A DNA stretch of 64,000 bases from an uncultured Pseudomonas sp. (GTDB lineage: Bacteria; Pseudomonadota; Gammaproteobacteria; Pseudomonadales; Pseudomonadaceae): assembly GCF_946886105.1 (NCBI RefSeq), contig NZ_CAMPHV010000015.1, forward strand, positions 55,538 to 119,537, given 5' to 3'. Both the position numbers and the translations under genes were made by a program. Numbering within the stretch: position 1 is the stretch's first letter; every line of letters begins with the position of its first letter. Positions 30,963-42,612 of the stretch are shown one piece after another. The notes below the pieces were generated by a model. The model worked only from the letters and a program-made list of their open reading frames with translations. It did no database searches and was not told the DNA's origin.

Positions 30963-31004
30963 AAAAAAGCCGGCATGCGCAACTTTGCGCATGCCGGCTT
31001 TTTT
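30963..31004. terminator. Bidirectional terminator between RDD gene and lptG
   Basis: A long perfect stem (about 13 bp, GCCGGCATGCGCA and complement) is flanked by an A-run and a T-run, serving both converging genes. Confidence 0.92.
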
Positions 31005-31014
31005 GCACCCGCGA

Positions 31015-32076
31015 TTATCCCGCGCGGCGCAGCAACCACAGCCCGGCCAAGGCGCAAACGCCCGCGGGGACCAGCACCGCCAACAACGGCGAGAAGCCGA
31101 ACACCAGGCTGGACGGACCGAGCAAGTCCTGGGTGATCTTGAATACGAATCCCACCAGCACCCCGGTAAACACGCGCTGACCCAGGGTCACCGAGCGCAA
31201 CGGCCCGAACACGAAGGAAATCGCCAGCAGTACCAGCGCCATGGTGATCACCGGTTGCAGCATCTTGGTCCAGAACGCCAGCAGATAGCGACCGTTGTTC
31301 AAACCCTGCTCGGCCAGATAAGTGGCATAGCGCCAAAGCCCGGTTATCGACAGCGCTTCCGGCTCGAGCACCACGGTGCTGAGCAATTGCGGATTCAATT
31401 GCACGTCCCAACGCTCGCTGGCGGCCTTGGTCACCTCGGTGCCGCCCTCGCGAAAATGCGTGGTGGCGACGTTTTCCAAGTGCCAGTAATCGCCCTGGTA
31501 TTTGGCACGCCGGGCAAAACTGGAAGACAGCATATTGCGCTGGTCGTCGAAGCGGTAACGGGTCACCCCGAACAGTACGCCATTGGGCTGCACCGCGTTG
31601 ATGTGCACGAACTCGTCGCCCTGACGGTGCCACAAGCCGCGCTTGGCGCTCTGCGCCTCGCCAGCGCCTTGCGCCATGGCACGATCGGCCTGGGCCTTGT
31701 TCTCGCTCAGGGGCGCCAGGTATTCGCCGATCAGAATCCCCGCCAGCATCAACACCAGCATGGGCTTCATCACCGCCCAGACAATCCGCCCGATCGACAC
31801 CCCGGCAGCGCGCATTACGGTTAATTCGCTGCTGCTGGCCAGGCTGCCCAAGCCGATCAGACAACCCACCAAAGCAGCCATCGGCAGCATTTCGTAAATC
31901 CGCCGCGGCACTGTCAGGAACACGTACCAGGCCGCATTCAATAAGCTGTAGTTACCTTCGACATCGCCCAGTTCGTCGATAAAAGCGAACAGCAAAGCCA
32001 GGCCGACGATGATCCCGAGCACGGCGAGGATGGCGACGAACACCTGGGCGCCGATGTAGCGATCCAACCTAACCAC
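31015..32076 (-). CDS. lptG: LPS export ABC transporter permease LptG
   Basis: A 353-residue YjgP/YjgQ permease with N- and C-terminal groups of three membrane helices around a periplasmic beta-jellyroll. LptB2FG lifts LPS from the inner membrane into the Lpt bridge. The GTG at 32076 (VVRLDRYIG) is chosen because GGGAGG lies 6 bases upstream and homologues begin here; it overlaps the lptF stop by 8 bases. Confidence 0.94.
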   Translation of the reverse strand: MVRLDRYIGAQVFVAILAVLGIIVGLALLFAFIDELGDVEGNYSLLNAAWYVFLTVPRRIYEMLPMAALVGCLIGLGSLASSSELTVMRAAGVSIGRIVWAVMKPMLVLMLAGILIGEYLAPLSENKAQADRAMAQGAGEAQSAKRGLWHRQGDEFVHINAVQPNGVLFGVTRYRFDDQRNMLSSSFARRAKYQGDYWHLENVATTHFREGGTEVTKAASERWDVQLNPQLLSTVVLEPEALSITGLWRYATYLAEQGLNNGRYLLAFWTKMLQPVITMALVLLAISFVFGPLRSVTLGQRVFTGVLVGFVFKITQDLLGPSSLVFGFSPLLAVLVPAGVCALAGLWLLRRAG

Positions 32077-33190
32077 GGACCACCTCCCGGCCAACGCGCA
32101 GACTCGCCAACTTCAGGCGCAGCGCCCCCCAATACAGCATCAACAAACCGATCACCAAGAAAACTCCATGCACCCACCACAAACCCAACGCCTGTGGGAT
32201 CTTGCCTTTCTCCAAAGCGCCGCGGGCGGTGATCAACAACGCCAGATACGCCATATATAAGAGAATCGCCGGCAATAATTTGAGGAAGCGCCCCTGGCGC
32301 GGATTGACCCGCGACAACGGCACCGCCAGCAACGCGACTATCAGCACCAGCAGCGGCAACGACAAACGCCATTGCAACTCCGACTGTAAACGGAGATTGT
32401 CGCTGCCGAGCAATTCGCGGGTCGGTATCGCCTCGCGCTCGCCAACCTCAACACTGACCGTGGGCTTGGGAAGTAGCACACCATAGGTTTCGTATTGGAT
32501 TTCCCGATAATCCGCCTGCCCCGGGTTGCCGTCATAGCGGAAGCCGTTTTGCAGAATCAGATAGCGGCTGCCATCGGCCTGAACTTCTTGGCGACCGCTT
32601 TCTGCGACCAGCACGGTAATACCGCGCTCCTTATCGCCTTTCTCGGAGAGACGCTTCTCGGAGATGAACACGCCAGCCAGTTCGCTGCGGTCCTCGGTCA
32701 TTTCCCGGGTATAGGTCACCCGCGAGCCTTCGCGCAGCGCCTGAAAGCGCCCCGGCACCAGCGTGTCGAACTCGGTCAAGGCATTTTGCTCGTTGAGAAT
32801 CCGCGCGACCCGCTCTACCCCCTGCGGCGCCAAGCCCAAGCTCAGCCATGCCACCAGCAGCATCACCAACAGCGCCGGCGCCATGCTGTAGAGCGCCAAG
32901 CGCTGTTGGCTCATGCCGGTGGCCGAGAGCACGGTCATCTCGCTGTCTAAATAAAGTCGTCCGTAGGCCAGCAGAATGCCGAGAAACAGCCCCAGCGGCA
33001 GAATCAGTTGCAGGAAGCCGGGCAGACGAAAGCCCATGATCAGGAACAACACCCCCGGATCGAGCACCCCTTGCGCAGCCTGCGCCAGGTACTTGATAAA
33101 GCGGCCACTCATAATGATCACCAACAGCACGGCACTTACCGCGCTCAAGGTCAGCAACACTTCACGGGACAGATAACGGAAGACGATCAA
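32069..33190 (-). CDS. lptF: LPS export ABC transporter permease LptF
   Basis: A 373-residue partner permease of LptG with the same six-helix plus jellyroll layout (IVFRYLSREVLLTLSAVSAV at the start). A TTG start at 33190 is preferred: GGAG lies 8 bases upstream and homologues start at IVFRYLSRE. The GTG at 33199 has no spaced Shine-Dalgarno. It is divergent from pepA, as in P. aeruginosa. Confidence 0.93.
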   Translation of the reverse strand: MIVFRYLSREVLLTLSAVSAVLLVIIMSGRFIKYLAQAAQGVLDPGVLFLIMGFRLPGFLQLILPLGLFLGILLAYGRLYLDSEMTVLSATGMSQQRLALYSMAPALLVMLLVAWLSLGLAPQGVERVARILNEQNALTEFDTLVPGRFQALREGSRVTYTREMTEDRSELAGVFISEKRLSEKGDKERGITVLVAESGRQEVQADGSRYLILQNGFRYDGNPGQADYREIQYETYGVLLPKPTVSVEVGEREAIPTRELLGSDNLRLQSELQWRLSLPLLVLIVALLAVPLSRVNPRQGRFLKLLPAILLYMAYLALLITARGALEKGKIPQALGLWWVHGVFLVIGLLMLYWGALRLKLASLRVGREVVRG

Positions 33191-33286
33191 ACCAGACACT
33201 CCAGGGTTGTCAGGCTCAGGCGGCTACGATCAAACTAGCCGCACTGCTTGCCGGCCCACCTGATAGATGAACCATCGAAAAAATAG

Positions 33287-35235
<1,949 letters not shown>

Positions 35236-35244
35236 TCGCGCACC

Positions 35245-35637
35245 ATGGACAACCCGAAAACACCGCAAAAACCCGAGCAACTGCTGAACGACCTGGAGTC
35301 GATCCGCGAATTGCTGGGCGATAAAAGCTTCGATCCGCCGGTACTGATGGATTCGCTCGACCCCGACAGCATTCCCCTGCTGTCGGATATCGTCACCCCG
35401 TCGCCGCGTCCCCTGCCCGCCACTCCGGCCAAGCCCACGGCGATGCCCGGGATGCGCGATGCCGTCGCCCACGGCGTCAGCCAGAGCGCCGAGCTGAACC
35501 GCCTGGATAGCGAACTACGCGCCGCCGCCCAATTGATTCTGCAAGACGTGATCGATGATTTCGTGCCGCAGATCGAAGCCGAACTGAAACGCCGCCTCAG
35601 CGCCCGCCTGAGCCGCCTGCTGCCGCCACGTAAGTAG
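35245..35637 (+). CDS. Conserved hypothetical protein between holC and valS
   Basis: A 130-residue soluble protein. The N-terminal third is acidic with PEQLLNDLESIRELLGD; the middle is Pro-rich and probably disordered; the C-terminus is amphipathic helix (LDSELRAAAQLILQDVIDDFVPQ). Pseudomonas genomes carry a similar small gene at this place, sometimes labelled chi-subunit-related because of position only. I see no known domain. It starts 9 bases after holC. Confidence 0.8.
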   Translation: MDNPKTPQKPEQLLNDLESIRELLGDKSFDPPVLMDSLDPDSIPLLSDIVTPSPRPLPATPAKPTAMPGMRDAVAHGVSQSAELNRLDSELRAAAQLILQDVIDDFVPQIEAELKRRLSARLSRLLPPRK

Positions 35638-35655
35638 CGCAGCTGGAGGTTGAGT

Positions 35656-35892
35656 CCGTTGGGTTAGCGGCGTTTATCGCGGCTCAACCAGCGACATAGC
35701 CCTCGGCAGCCGCGTAACCTAACAAAGATGTTATGCGGTATTGCGGATGATCAGCCGCTGGTCATGCGCTTCGGCACAGACTTGGCCATCCACGGTCGTA
35801 CCGGAGCACCGTGCAGACGCCTTGTTGGGTTACGCGGCGCCCATCCACCGCGTTGCGACAACTGACATGGAACGCCGCTAACCAACCTACGG
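35656..35892. repeat. MITE-like element with nested inverted repeats upstream of valS
   Basis: The outer arms (around 35656-35675 and 35870-35892, core GTTAGCGGCGTT and its complement) and the inner arms (35709-35725 and 35822-35838, 16 of 17 matches, GCCGCGTAACC core) form a nested palindrome of about 237 bp. No protein-like frame. Similar GGGTTACGCGGC/GCCGCTAACCC repeats are familiar intergenic sequences in Pseudomonas. It lies about 130 bases ahead of valS. Confidence 0.7.
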
Positions 35893-35972
35893 ACTGCAAG
35901 TTGCCCCGCGTCCCACGTTCAAGACGCCTCCCCGCTTGTAGCTTGGCGCTTATGGCTGGCGCTTATAGGCGT

Positions 35973-35978
35973 TATACT
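35973..35978 (+). promoter_or_regulatory. Possible -10 box of valS
   Basis: TATACT lies 43 bases before the valS ATG in an otherwise GC-rich stretch. No good -35 hexamer is found at the right spacing, so this is a weak call. Confidence 0.35.
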
Positions 35979-36020
35979 TGCCGGCTTTTCCGTCTAGCCG
36001 TCATAAGGGTCCCGCCGCGC

Positions 36021-38870
36021 ATGGACAAGACCTACCAGCCGCACGCCATTGAAACCGCCCTGTACCAGAACTGGGAGGCGAACAACTATTTCGCCCCGCA
36101 GGGTTCGGGCGAGCCCTACACCATCATGATCCCGCCGCCGAACGTCACCGGCAGCCTGCACATGGGCCATGGTTTCAACAACTCGATCATGGATGCGCTG
36201 ATCCGTTTCCGCCGCATGCAGGGCCGCAACACCCTGTGGCAGCCGGGCACCGACCACGCGGGCATCGCCACCCAGATGGTGGTCGAACGGCAACTGGCCG
36301 CCGAAGGCATCGGCCGTCACGACCTGGGCCGCGAGAAGTTCCTCGAGAAGGTCTGGGAGTGGAAGGAGCAGTCCGGCGGTACCATCACCCGGCAGATCCG
36401 CCGCCTGGGCAGTTCGGTGGACTGGTCGCGCGAGCGCTTCACCATGGACGAAGGTCTGTCGGAGGCCGTTAAAGAAGCCTTTGTGCGCCTGCATCAGGAC
36501 GGCCTGATCTACCGCGGCAAGCGCCTGGTCAACTGGGACACCAAGTTCCATACCGCCATTTCCGACCTCGAAGTGGAAAACCACGACGAGAAAGGCAGCC
36601 TGTGGAACCTGCGCTACCCGCTGGCCGACGGCAACAAGACCGCCGACGGCAAGGACTATCTGATAGTCGCCACCACCCGCCCGGAAACCATGCTCGGCGA
36701 CAGCGCCGTCGCGGTTAACCCGAACGACGAACGCTACCAGGCATTGATCGGCACCTATGTCGAGCTGCCATTGGTGGGCCGACGCATCCCGATCATCGCC
36801 GACGATTACTGCGACCCCGAGTTCGGCACCGGCTGCGTGAAAATCACCCCGGCCCACGACTTCAACGACTATGAAGTCGGCAAACGCCACAACCTGCCGC
36901 TGATCAATATCTTCGACAAAAACGCCGCGGTGCTCGCCACCGCCCAGGTGTTCAACATCGACGGCAGTGTCAATACCGAGATCGATGGCAGCCTGCCGGC
37001 CGAATACGCCGGCCTGGACCGCTTCGAGGCGCGCAAGCGAATAGTCGCGGCGTTCGAGGCCGCCGGCCTGCTGGAGGGCATCGACGCCCACGCCCTGAAA
37101 GTGCCGAAAGGCGACCGCTCCGGCACCGTGATCGAGCCCTGGCTGACCGACCAATGGTACGTCTCCACCAAGCCGCTGGCGGAACCGGCGATCAAGGCCG
37201 TGGAAGACGGCGCGATCCAGTTCGTGCCCAAGCAGTACGAGAACATGTACTTCAGCTGGATGCGCGATATCCAGGACTGGTGCATCAGCCGCCAGCTCTG
37301 GTGGGGCCACCGCATTCCGGCCTGGTACGACGACGCCGGCAACGTCTATGTCGGCCGTGACGAGGCGGAAGTACGCGCCAAGCACAACCTCGGCGACGCC
37401 AACCTGCGCCAGGACGAGGACGTACTCGACACCTGGTTCAGTTCGGGCCTGTGGACCTTCTCCACCCTCGGTTGGCCGCAACAGACCGAATTCCTCAAGA
37501 CCTTCCACCCCACCGACGTGCTGGTCACGGGCTTCGATATCATCTTCTTCTGGGTCGCGCGGATGATCATGCTGACCATGCACCTGGTGAAGAACGACGA
37601 CGGCACGCCGCAAGTGCCGTTCAAGACCGTCTATGTGCACGGCCTGGTGCGCGACGGCCAGGGCCAGAAGATGTCCAAGTCCAAGGGCAACGTGCTCGAC
37701 CCGCTGGACATCGTCGATGGCATCAGCCTGGACGAGCTGCTGGAGAAACGCACCAGCGGCATGATGCAGCCCAAGCTGGCCGAGAAGATCGCCAAGCAGA
37801 CCCGCGCCGAATTCCCCGAGGGCATTGCCGCCTACGGCACCGACGCCCTGCGCTTCACCAACCTGGCGCTGGCCTCCACCGGCCGCGACATCAAGTTCGA
37901 CATGGGCCGGGTCGAGGGTTACCGCAACTTCTGCAACAAGATCTGGAACGCTGCCAACTTCGTTATCGAGAACACCGACGGCCAGGACTGCGGCGTCAAC
38001 GGTGAGCCGGTGGAACTGTCCTCGGTGGACCGCTGGATCATCTCCGCCCTGCAGCGCACGGAAGCCGAAGTGACCCGCCAGCTCGACGCCTTCCGCTTCG
38101 ACATGGCCGCACAAGCGCTCTACGAATTTGTCTGGGACGAGTACTGCGCCTGGTACCTGGAGCTGGTCAAGCCGGTGCTGTGGGACGAGAACGCGCCTAT
38201 CGAGCGTCAACGCGGCACCCGTCGCACTCTGGTGCGGGTGCTTGAAGTGGCGTTGCGCCTGGCTCACCCGTTCATGCCGTTCATCACCGAAGAAATCTGG
38301 CAGCGGATCAAGGCTCAGGCCGGCGTCAGTGGTGAAACCATCATGTTGCAGGCCTGGCCGGTGGCCAACGAGAGCCGCATCGATGCCGCCGCCGAAGGCG
38401 ATATCGAATGGGTCAAGCAATTGATGCTCGGCCTGCGGCAGATCCGCGGCGAGATGAAAATCTCCATGGCCAAGCGCATCGACATCATTGTCGCCAACGC
38501 CAATGCCGAGGATTTGCGTCGCCTGGCCGACAACGAGCCGCTGCTCAACAAGCTGGCCAAGCTGGAGTCGGTGCGCGTGCTGGCCGCCGGCGAGGAAGCA
38601 CCGATGTCCGCCACCGCACTGGTCGGCGAGATGGAAGTGCTGGTACCGATGGCCGGGCTGATCGACAAGGATGCCGAGCTGGCGCGTCTGGACAAGGAGA
38701 TCGCCCGTCTGGACGGCGAGGTCAAGCGCGTCGGCGGCAAGCTGAACAATGAAGGCTTCGTCGCCAAGGCCCCAGCCGAGGTGCTCGATAAAGAGCGCGC
38801 CAAGCTGGCCGAGGCGGAACAGGCTTTGAGCAAGCTGGCCGAACAGCGGGAAAAGATCGCCAACCTTTAA
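36021..38870 (+). CDS. valS: Valyl-tRNA synthetase
   Basis: A 949-residue class I synthetase. HIGH is seen as HMGH (47-50) and KMSKS at 550-554. The editing (CP1) domain lies between them, with the conserved [17 protein letters not shown]-terminal coiled coil begins near [21 protein letters not shown] at 36021 ([11 protein letters not shown]) is the family start; the open frame back to 35811 enters the palindromic repeat and is not coding. Confidence 0.97.
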   Translation: MDKTYQPHAIETALYQNWEANNYFAPQGSGEPYTIMIPPPNVTGSLHMGHGFNNSIMDALIRFRRMQGRNTLWQPGTDHAGIATQMVVERQLAAEGIGRHDLGREKFLEKVWEWKEQSGGTITRQIRRLGSSVDWSRERFTMDEGLSEAVKEAFVRLHQDGLIYRGKRLVNWDTKFHTAISDLEVENHDEKGSLWNLRYPLADGNKTADGKDYLIVATTRPETMLGDSAVAVNPNDERYQALIGTYVELPLVGRRIPIIADDYCDPEFGTGCVKITPAHDFNDYEVGKRHNLPLINIFDKNAAVLATAQVFNIDGSVNTEIDGSLPAEYAGLDRFEARKRIVAAFEAAGLLEGIDAHALKVPKGDRSGTVIEPWLTDQWYVSTKPLAEPAIKAVEDGAIQFVPKQYENMYFSWMRDIQDWCISRQLWWGHRIPAWYDDAGNVYVGRDEAEVRAKHNLGDANLRQDEDVLDTWFSSGLWTFSTLGWPQQTEFLKTFHPTDVLVTGFDIIFFWVARMIMLTMHLVKNDDGTPQVPFKTVYVHGLVRDGQGQKMSKSKGNVLDPLDIVDGISLDELLEKRTSGMMQPKLAEKIAKQTRAEFPEGIAAYGTDALRFTNLALASTGRDIKFDMGRVEGYRNFCNKIWNAANFVIENTDGQDCGVNGEPVELSSVDRWIISALQRTEAEVTRQLDAFRFDMAAQALYEFVWDEYCAWYLELVKPVLWDENAPIERQRGTRRTLVRVLEVALRLAHPFMPFITEEIWQRIKAQAGVSGETIMLQAWPVANESRIDAAAEGDIEWVKQLMLGLRQIRGEMKISMAKRIDIIVANANAEDLRRLADNEPLLNKLAKLESVRVLAAGEEAPMSATALVGEMEVLVPMAGLIDKDAELARLDKEIARLDGEVKRVGGKLNNEGFVAKAPAEVLDKERAKLAEAEQALSKLAEQREKIANL

Positions 38871-38887
38871 TCGATCTTCACGGCTAC

Positions 38888-38914
38888 GGCCCCGCACGCC
38901 AACCAGGCGCGGGG
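38888..38914 (+). terminator. GC-rich hairpin after valS
   Basis: GGCCCCGC pairs with GCGGGGCC around an 11-base loop, 18 bases past the valS stop. There is no U-run, so it may be a pause or Rho-assisted site rather than an intrinsic terminator. Confidence 0.45.
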
Positions 38915-38981
38915 CCATCGCCCGGCTCCGCGCGGGAGCGCAGTGCGGCATTTAGTAGCGGGCCTGTAACTCGTTAGAGGT

Positions 38982-39058
38982 ATTAATTTATCGAGCCACC
39001 TAACTTAAGGTCGCATCGATGAATTAATCCCCCTGCCTATTTCTCGAAAAATCAGGCA
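38982..39058 (+). promoter_or_regulatory. Structured leader of nhaD (two inverted repeats)
   Basis: The first stem joins 38982-38994 with 39016-39028 (12 of 13 pairs, ATTAATT and ATCGA cores, 21-base loop). The second is a local hairpin at 39034-39058 (TGCCT...AGGCA with inner AT pairs and a CTCGA loop). The stretch is more AT-rich than its surroundings and lies 65-140 bases before the antiporter start. It could be an operator dyad or an RNA regulatory structure. Confidence 0.5.
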
Positions 39059-39123
39059 TGGTTCAGCCCCGACGAATTTTGTCTGCAACTTCTAATAAAA
39101 ACACCTAACCAGGGAACTCCACC

Positions 39124-40500
39124 ATGTATGCGTTGATGGCGTTAATTTTCGTCTTTGGCTACCTGTGCATCGCACTGGAACATCCATTGAAAATCGACAA
39201 GGCCGCCTCGGCGCTGCTCACTGCGGTGTTAGCCTGGACGGTTTTGGTATTGAGTGCCGACAGCATCCTGCCAGTACTCGGCACCGGCACTGCGGGCGCA
39301 TTCGATAACAGCCACCATGCGATCGAGCAGCTACGCGAACACCTCGGTGAAATCTCCGAGATCCTCTTCTTTCTGATGGGCGCAATGACCATCGTCGAAC
39401 TGATCGACGCTCACGAAGGTTTCAAGGTCATCACCGACCGCATTCGCACCACCAAGCGCGTGCAGCTACTGTGGATGATCGGCTTTATCACCTTCTTTCT
39501 CTCCGCTGCCCTGGACAACCTGACCACCACCATTGTCATGGTTTCCCTGCTGCGCAAGCTGATCGATGATCAGAAGGAACGCTGGTTCTACGCGGGTATC
39601 GTGGTCATCGCCGCCAACGCCGGTGGCGCCTGGTCGCCGATCGGCGACGTCACCACCACCATGCTGTGGATCGGCAGCCAGATCACCGCCAGCGGCATCG
39701 TCACTCAGCTGTTCATTCCTAGCCTGGTGTGCCTGCTGGTGCCGCTGATTTTCCTCAGTTTCACTATGAAGGGTGAGTTCAAGCGCCCAGTGCAGAGCGA
39801 AAGCGAAGAAGAACGCCGTGACCCGACCACTCCGTTCGAACGCAACCTGGTATTCATCCTCGGTATCGCCGCGCTGCTGTTTGTTCCGGTATTCAAAACC
39901 GTGACCCACCTGCCACCCTATATGGGCATTCTGTTGGGCCTGGGTGTGCTCTGGGTCGTAACTGAAATCCTGCACCGCAGTAAGAACGATGAAGACAAGC
40001 ACCCGCTGTCGGTGATCGGCGTGCTGCGCAAGATCGATACAACCAGCGTGCTGTTCTTCCTCGGCATCCTCCTCGCCGTTTCCAGCCTCGCCACCGCCGG
40101 TCACCTGACCCAGATCGCCGGTTACCTGAAGGACAGTCTGGGCAACGTCTATGCGATCAACATCGCCATCGGCCTGCTGTCCTCGGTAGTCGATAACGTA
40201 CCGCTGGTAGCGGGCGCCATGAAAATGTACCCGCTGGTCACCCCCCAGGCGCTGTCGCTGGCCGGTAGCGATAGCGCCTGGATCGCCAACTTCGTGGTCG
40301 ACGGTACGTTTTGGGAACTGCTGGCGTATTGCGCCGGTACCGGCGGCAGCTGCCTGATCATCGGCTCGGCCGCGGGCGTCGCCGCCATGGGTATGGAGCG
40401 GATCAACTTCATCTGGTATCTGAAGAAAATCAGTTGGCTGGCCCTGATCGGTTATCTGGGTGGCGCCATTACCTATATCGGCTTGCACAGCCTGGCTTGA
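39124..40500 (+). CDS. nhaD: NhaD-type sodium/proton antiporter
   Basis: A 458-residue membrane protein of the NhaD/ArsB (ion transporter) superfamily with about 12 helices. Conserved charged spots are FFLSAALDNLTTTIVMVSLL and SSVVDNVPLVAGAM in the two repeat halves, the Asp-Asn pairs expected at the ion site, plus NAGGAWSPIGDVTTTMLW. It exports Na+ or Li+ in exchange for protons, important at high salt and high pH. A separate transcription unit with a structured leader and its own terminator. Confidence 0.94.
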   Translation: MYALMALIFVFGYLCIALEHPLKIDKAASALLTAVLAWTVLVLSADSILPVLGTGTAGAFDNSHHAIEQLREHLGEISEILFFLMGAMTIVELIDAHEGFKVITDRIRTTKRVQLLWMIGFITFFLSAALDNLTTTIVMVSLLRKLIDDQKERWFYAGIVVIAANAGGAWSPIGDVTTTMLWIGSQITASGIVTQLFIPSLVCLLVPLIFLSFTMKGEFKRPVQSESEEERRDPTTPFERNLVFILGIAALLFVPVFKTVTHLPPYMGILLGLGVLWVVTEILHRSKNDEDKHPLSVIGVLRKIDTTSVLFFLGILLAVSSLATAGHLTQIAGYLKDSLGNVYAINIAIGLLSSVVDNVPLVAGAMKMYPLVTPQALSLAGSDSAWIANFVVDGTFWELLAYCAGTGGSCLIIGSAAGVAAMGMERINFIWYLKKISWLALIGYLGGAITYIGLHSLA

Positions 40501-40509
40501 TCCAACATC

Positions 40510-40536
40510 ACGAAAGCCCGGTCTCCGGGCTTTCGT
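40510..40536 (+). terminator. Terminator after nhaD
   Basis: A long near-perfect hairpin (ACGAAAGCCCGG / CCGGGCTTTCGT) lies 10 bases after the nhaD stop; the U-run is short. Confidence 0.75.
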
Positions 40537-40553
40537 CCCAGTAGGAGTTAGCC

Positions 40554-40850
40554 ATGGATGTGAGCAAAACCAGAACCAGCTTCTACCGCCGCCTCTACGT
40601 GGCCTGGTTGATCGACAGCGGCGGCGCAAGCAATGTGCCGGCGTTGATGGCCGCCACCGGCATGCCCCGCCGCACCGCCCAGGACACCCTGAACGCGCTG
40701 AGCGAACTGGATATCGACTGCGTATTCGTGCAGCAGGACGGCGAGCGCAATAACGCCGGGCACTATGCCATCCGCGACTGGGGCCCGATCGACCGCCAGT
40801 GGATTGCTGCCAATCTGGCGCGGATCAAGAGCGTATTGGGCTACCCCTGA
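40554..40850 (+). CDS. Small winged-helix protein
   Basis: A 98-residue protein. The pattern YVAWLIDSGGASNVPALMAATGMPRRTAQDTLNAL reads, in parts, as a helix-turn-helix with a following wing, related to small HTH proteins found in Pseudomonas. AGGAG precedes the ATG. The stop overlaps the next start by one base (TGATG), so it is coupled with the TVP38-type membrane protein. Target unknown. Confidence 0.8.
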   Translation: MDVSKTRTSFYRRLYVAWLIDSGGASNVPALMAATGMPRRTAQDTLNALSELDIDCVFVQQDGERNNAGHYAIRDWGPIDRQWIAANLARIKSVLGYP

Positions 40851-41425
40851 TGGCCGCAACGACGCTGAGTGGCTCACGCCGCCTGTTGTTGGTCGTGGTG
40901 TTTCTGCTCGCCCTGTTCGCCCTCTTCGAAGCGCTGGGCATTCGTGCGCAATTCAGCCTGGACGCCCTGCAATCGCTGATCCTGATGCACCCGATACTCG
41001 GCTTGCTGCTGTTCACCCTGGTGTTCGCCCTCGGCAACCTGATCCAGATTCCCGGCTGGATCTTCCTCGCCGCCGCGGTATTGGCGCTCGGGCGGCTCTA
41101 CGGCGGTATCGCGACCTACCTGGCGGCCTGCGCCTCCTGCCTCTTCACCTACTTCACCATTCGCGCGATTGGCGGCGATGCCTTGCGCGAACTCGACAAT
41201 CGCCTGGCCAGGCGCCTGCTGGCGGGGCTGGATCGCCATCCGCTGTGGAGCATCATCGCCCTGCGCATGCTGTTTCAGACCGTACCGGCGCTGAACTACG
41301 CCCTGGCGCTGTCCGGCGTGCGCTTTCGCCACTACCTGCTCGGCACCCTGCTCGGCCTGCCGCTGCCGATCGCGCTGTACTGTCTGTTTTTCGACTATCT
41401 GGCGATGCTCTTGAATATCGGCTAA
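40850..41425 (+). CDS. TVP38/TMEM64 (VTT/DedA-superfamily) membrane protein
   Basis: A 191-residue integral membrane protein with four to five helices. The central ALGNLIQIPGWIFLAAAVLALGRLYGG and the re-entrant-loop region RMLFQTVPALNYALALSGV are the VTT-domain hallmarks. DedA-superfamily members are implicated in phospholipid scrambling and membrane homeostasis. The start at 40850 overlaps the previous stop. Confidence 0.87.
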   Translation: MAATTLSGSRRLLLVVVFLLALFALFEALGIRAQFSLDALQSLILMHPILGLLLFTLVFALGNLIQIPGWIFLAAAVLALGRLYGGIATYLAACASCLFTYFTIRAIGGDALRELDNRLARRLLAGLDRHPLWSIIALRMLFQTVPALNYALALSGVRFRHYLLGTLLGLPLPIALYCLFFDYLAMLLNIG

Positions 41426-41497
41426 CCGCAACGCCGGCGAGCAGAGCGCGCCCAGCTGTGGGAAAATCCCGCGCCCCGAGCCTTAGATCCGCCCGCC

Positions 41498-42511
41498 ATG
41501 TCCCTGCCGCCGAAACGCCCCAACCGTAAACCAACCGCGCCCCGCCCTGCTCCGGCCACACCCGATGCGGCCAAGGGGCAGTTGCACCCGCGCAACCGCC
41601 ATCAGGGGCGCTACGACTTCCCCGCGTTGATCAAGACCAGCCCCGAGCTGGCGGCCTTCGTGATCATCAATCCTTACGGCAAGGAGAGCATCGACTTCGC
41701 CAACCCGGCTGCGGTCAAGGTGTTCAACCGGGCGCTGCTCAGGCAGTTCTACGGCATCGAGCACTGGGATATTCCGGCGGACTACCTGTGCCCGCCAATC
41801 CCCGGGCGCGCCGACTATCTGCACTACCTGGCCGATCTGCTGGCCAGCGGCAATGGCGGCTCGGTGCCGCGCGGGGCGCAGGTGCGTGCATTGGATATCG
41901 GTGTGGGCGCCAATTGCATCTACCCGCTGCTGGGTAACCGTGAGTACGGCTGGCAGTTTCTCGGTTCGGATATCGCCGCCAATGCTATCGCCTCGGCCAA
42001 GACCATCGTGCAGTCCAATCCCGGGCTGGGCGGAGCCATCGAACTGCGCCAGCAAGCCGATCCCGCCCATATCTTCCAAGGCTTGCTGCAGGCCGACGAA
42101 CGCTTCGACCTGACCCTGTGCAACCCGCCGTTCCACGCCAGCGCCGAGGAAGCCGCCAGCGGTAGCAAGCGCAAGTGGCGCAACCTGGGCAAGCTCGACC
42201 CCAAACGCAAACTGCCGGTGCTGAATTTCGGCGGCCAGGCGGCGGAGCTGTGGTGCCAGGGCGGCGAAGCGGCCTTCGTCGCGCGGCTGATCAAGGAAAG
42301 TGCGGATGTCCGCCAGCAGGTGCTGTGGTTCAGCAGCCTGATCTCCAAGGCCGGCAACCTGCCCGCGGTCTACGCCGCCTTGAAAAAAGCCGGCGCGCTG
42401 GAGGTGCGCACCGTGGAAATGGCCCAGGGCCAGAAGCAGAGCCGCTTCGTCGCCTGGACCTTTCTTACGCCGCCGCAACAACAGGAGTGGCGGCAGCAGC
42501 ACTGGAAATAA
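41498..42511 (+). CDS. rlmF: 23S rRNA (adenine-1618-N6)-methyltransferase RlmF
   Basis: A 337-residue RlmF. The N-terminus [16 protein letters not shown] is diagnostic, the SAM site is [15 protein letters not shown], and the catalytic NPPF motif is at residues 209-212. A basic Pro-rich extension precedes the domain. It methylates A1618 of 23S rRNA. Confidence 0.95.
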   Translation: MSLPPKRPNRKPTAPRPAPATPDAAKGQLHPRNRHQGRYDFPALIKTSPELAAFVIINPYGKESIDFANPAAVKVFNRALLRQFYGIEHWDIPADYLCPPIPGRADYLHYLADLLASGNGGSVPRGAQVRALDIGVGANCIYPLLGNREYGWQFLGSDIAANAIASAKTIVQSNPGLGGAIELRQQADPAHIFQGLLQADERFDLTLCNPPFHASAEEAASGSKRKWRNLGKLDPKRKLPVLNFGGQAAELWCQGGEAAFVARLIKESADVRQQVLWFSSLISKAGNLPAVYAALKKAGALEVRTVEMAQGQKQSRFVAWTFLTPPQQQEWRQQHWK

Positions 42512-42532
42512 GACCCGCTACGCATGATCACA

Positions 42533-42604
42533 ACGTAGCCCGGATGCAATCCGGGGAAATATGGCCTCTACATGAGCAGCCCCCGGATTGCATCCGGGCT
42601 ACGT
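42533..42604. repeat. REP-like palindrome, copy 1
   Basis: Perfect 24-bp inverted arms (42533-42556 and 42581-42604, beginning ACGTAGCCCGGATGCAATCC) flank a 24-base centre. The same arm sequence recurs at 45654-45723. It lies between converging rlmF and the methyltransferase gene, where it could act as a transcription stop. Confidence 0.9.
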
Positions 42605-42612
42605 CACTGGAC

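Noticed and set aside
35994..38951. 985-codon minus-strand open frame opposite valS
   Set aside because: Exact antisense of valS; low chance of coding despite its length.
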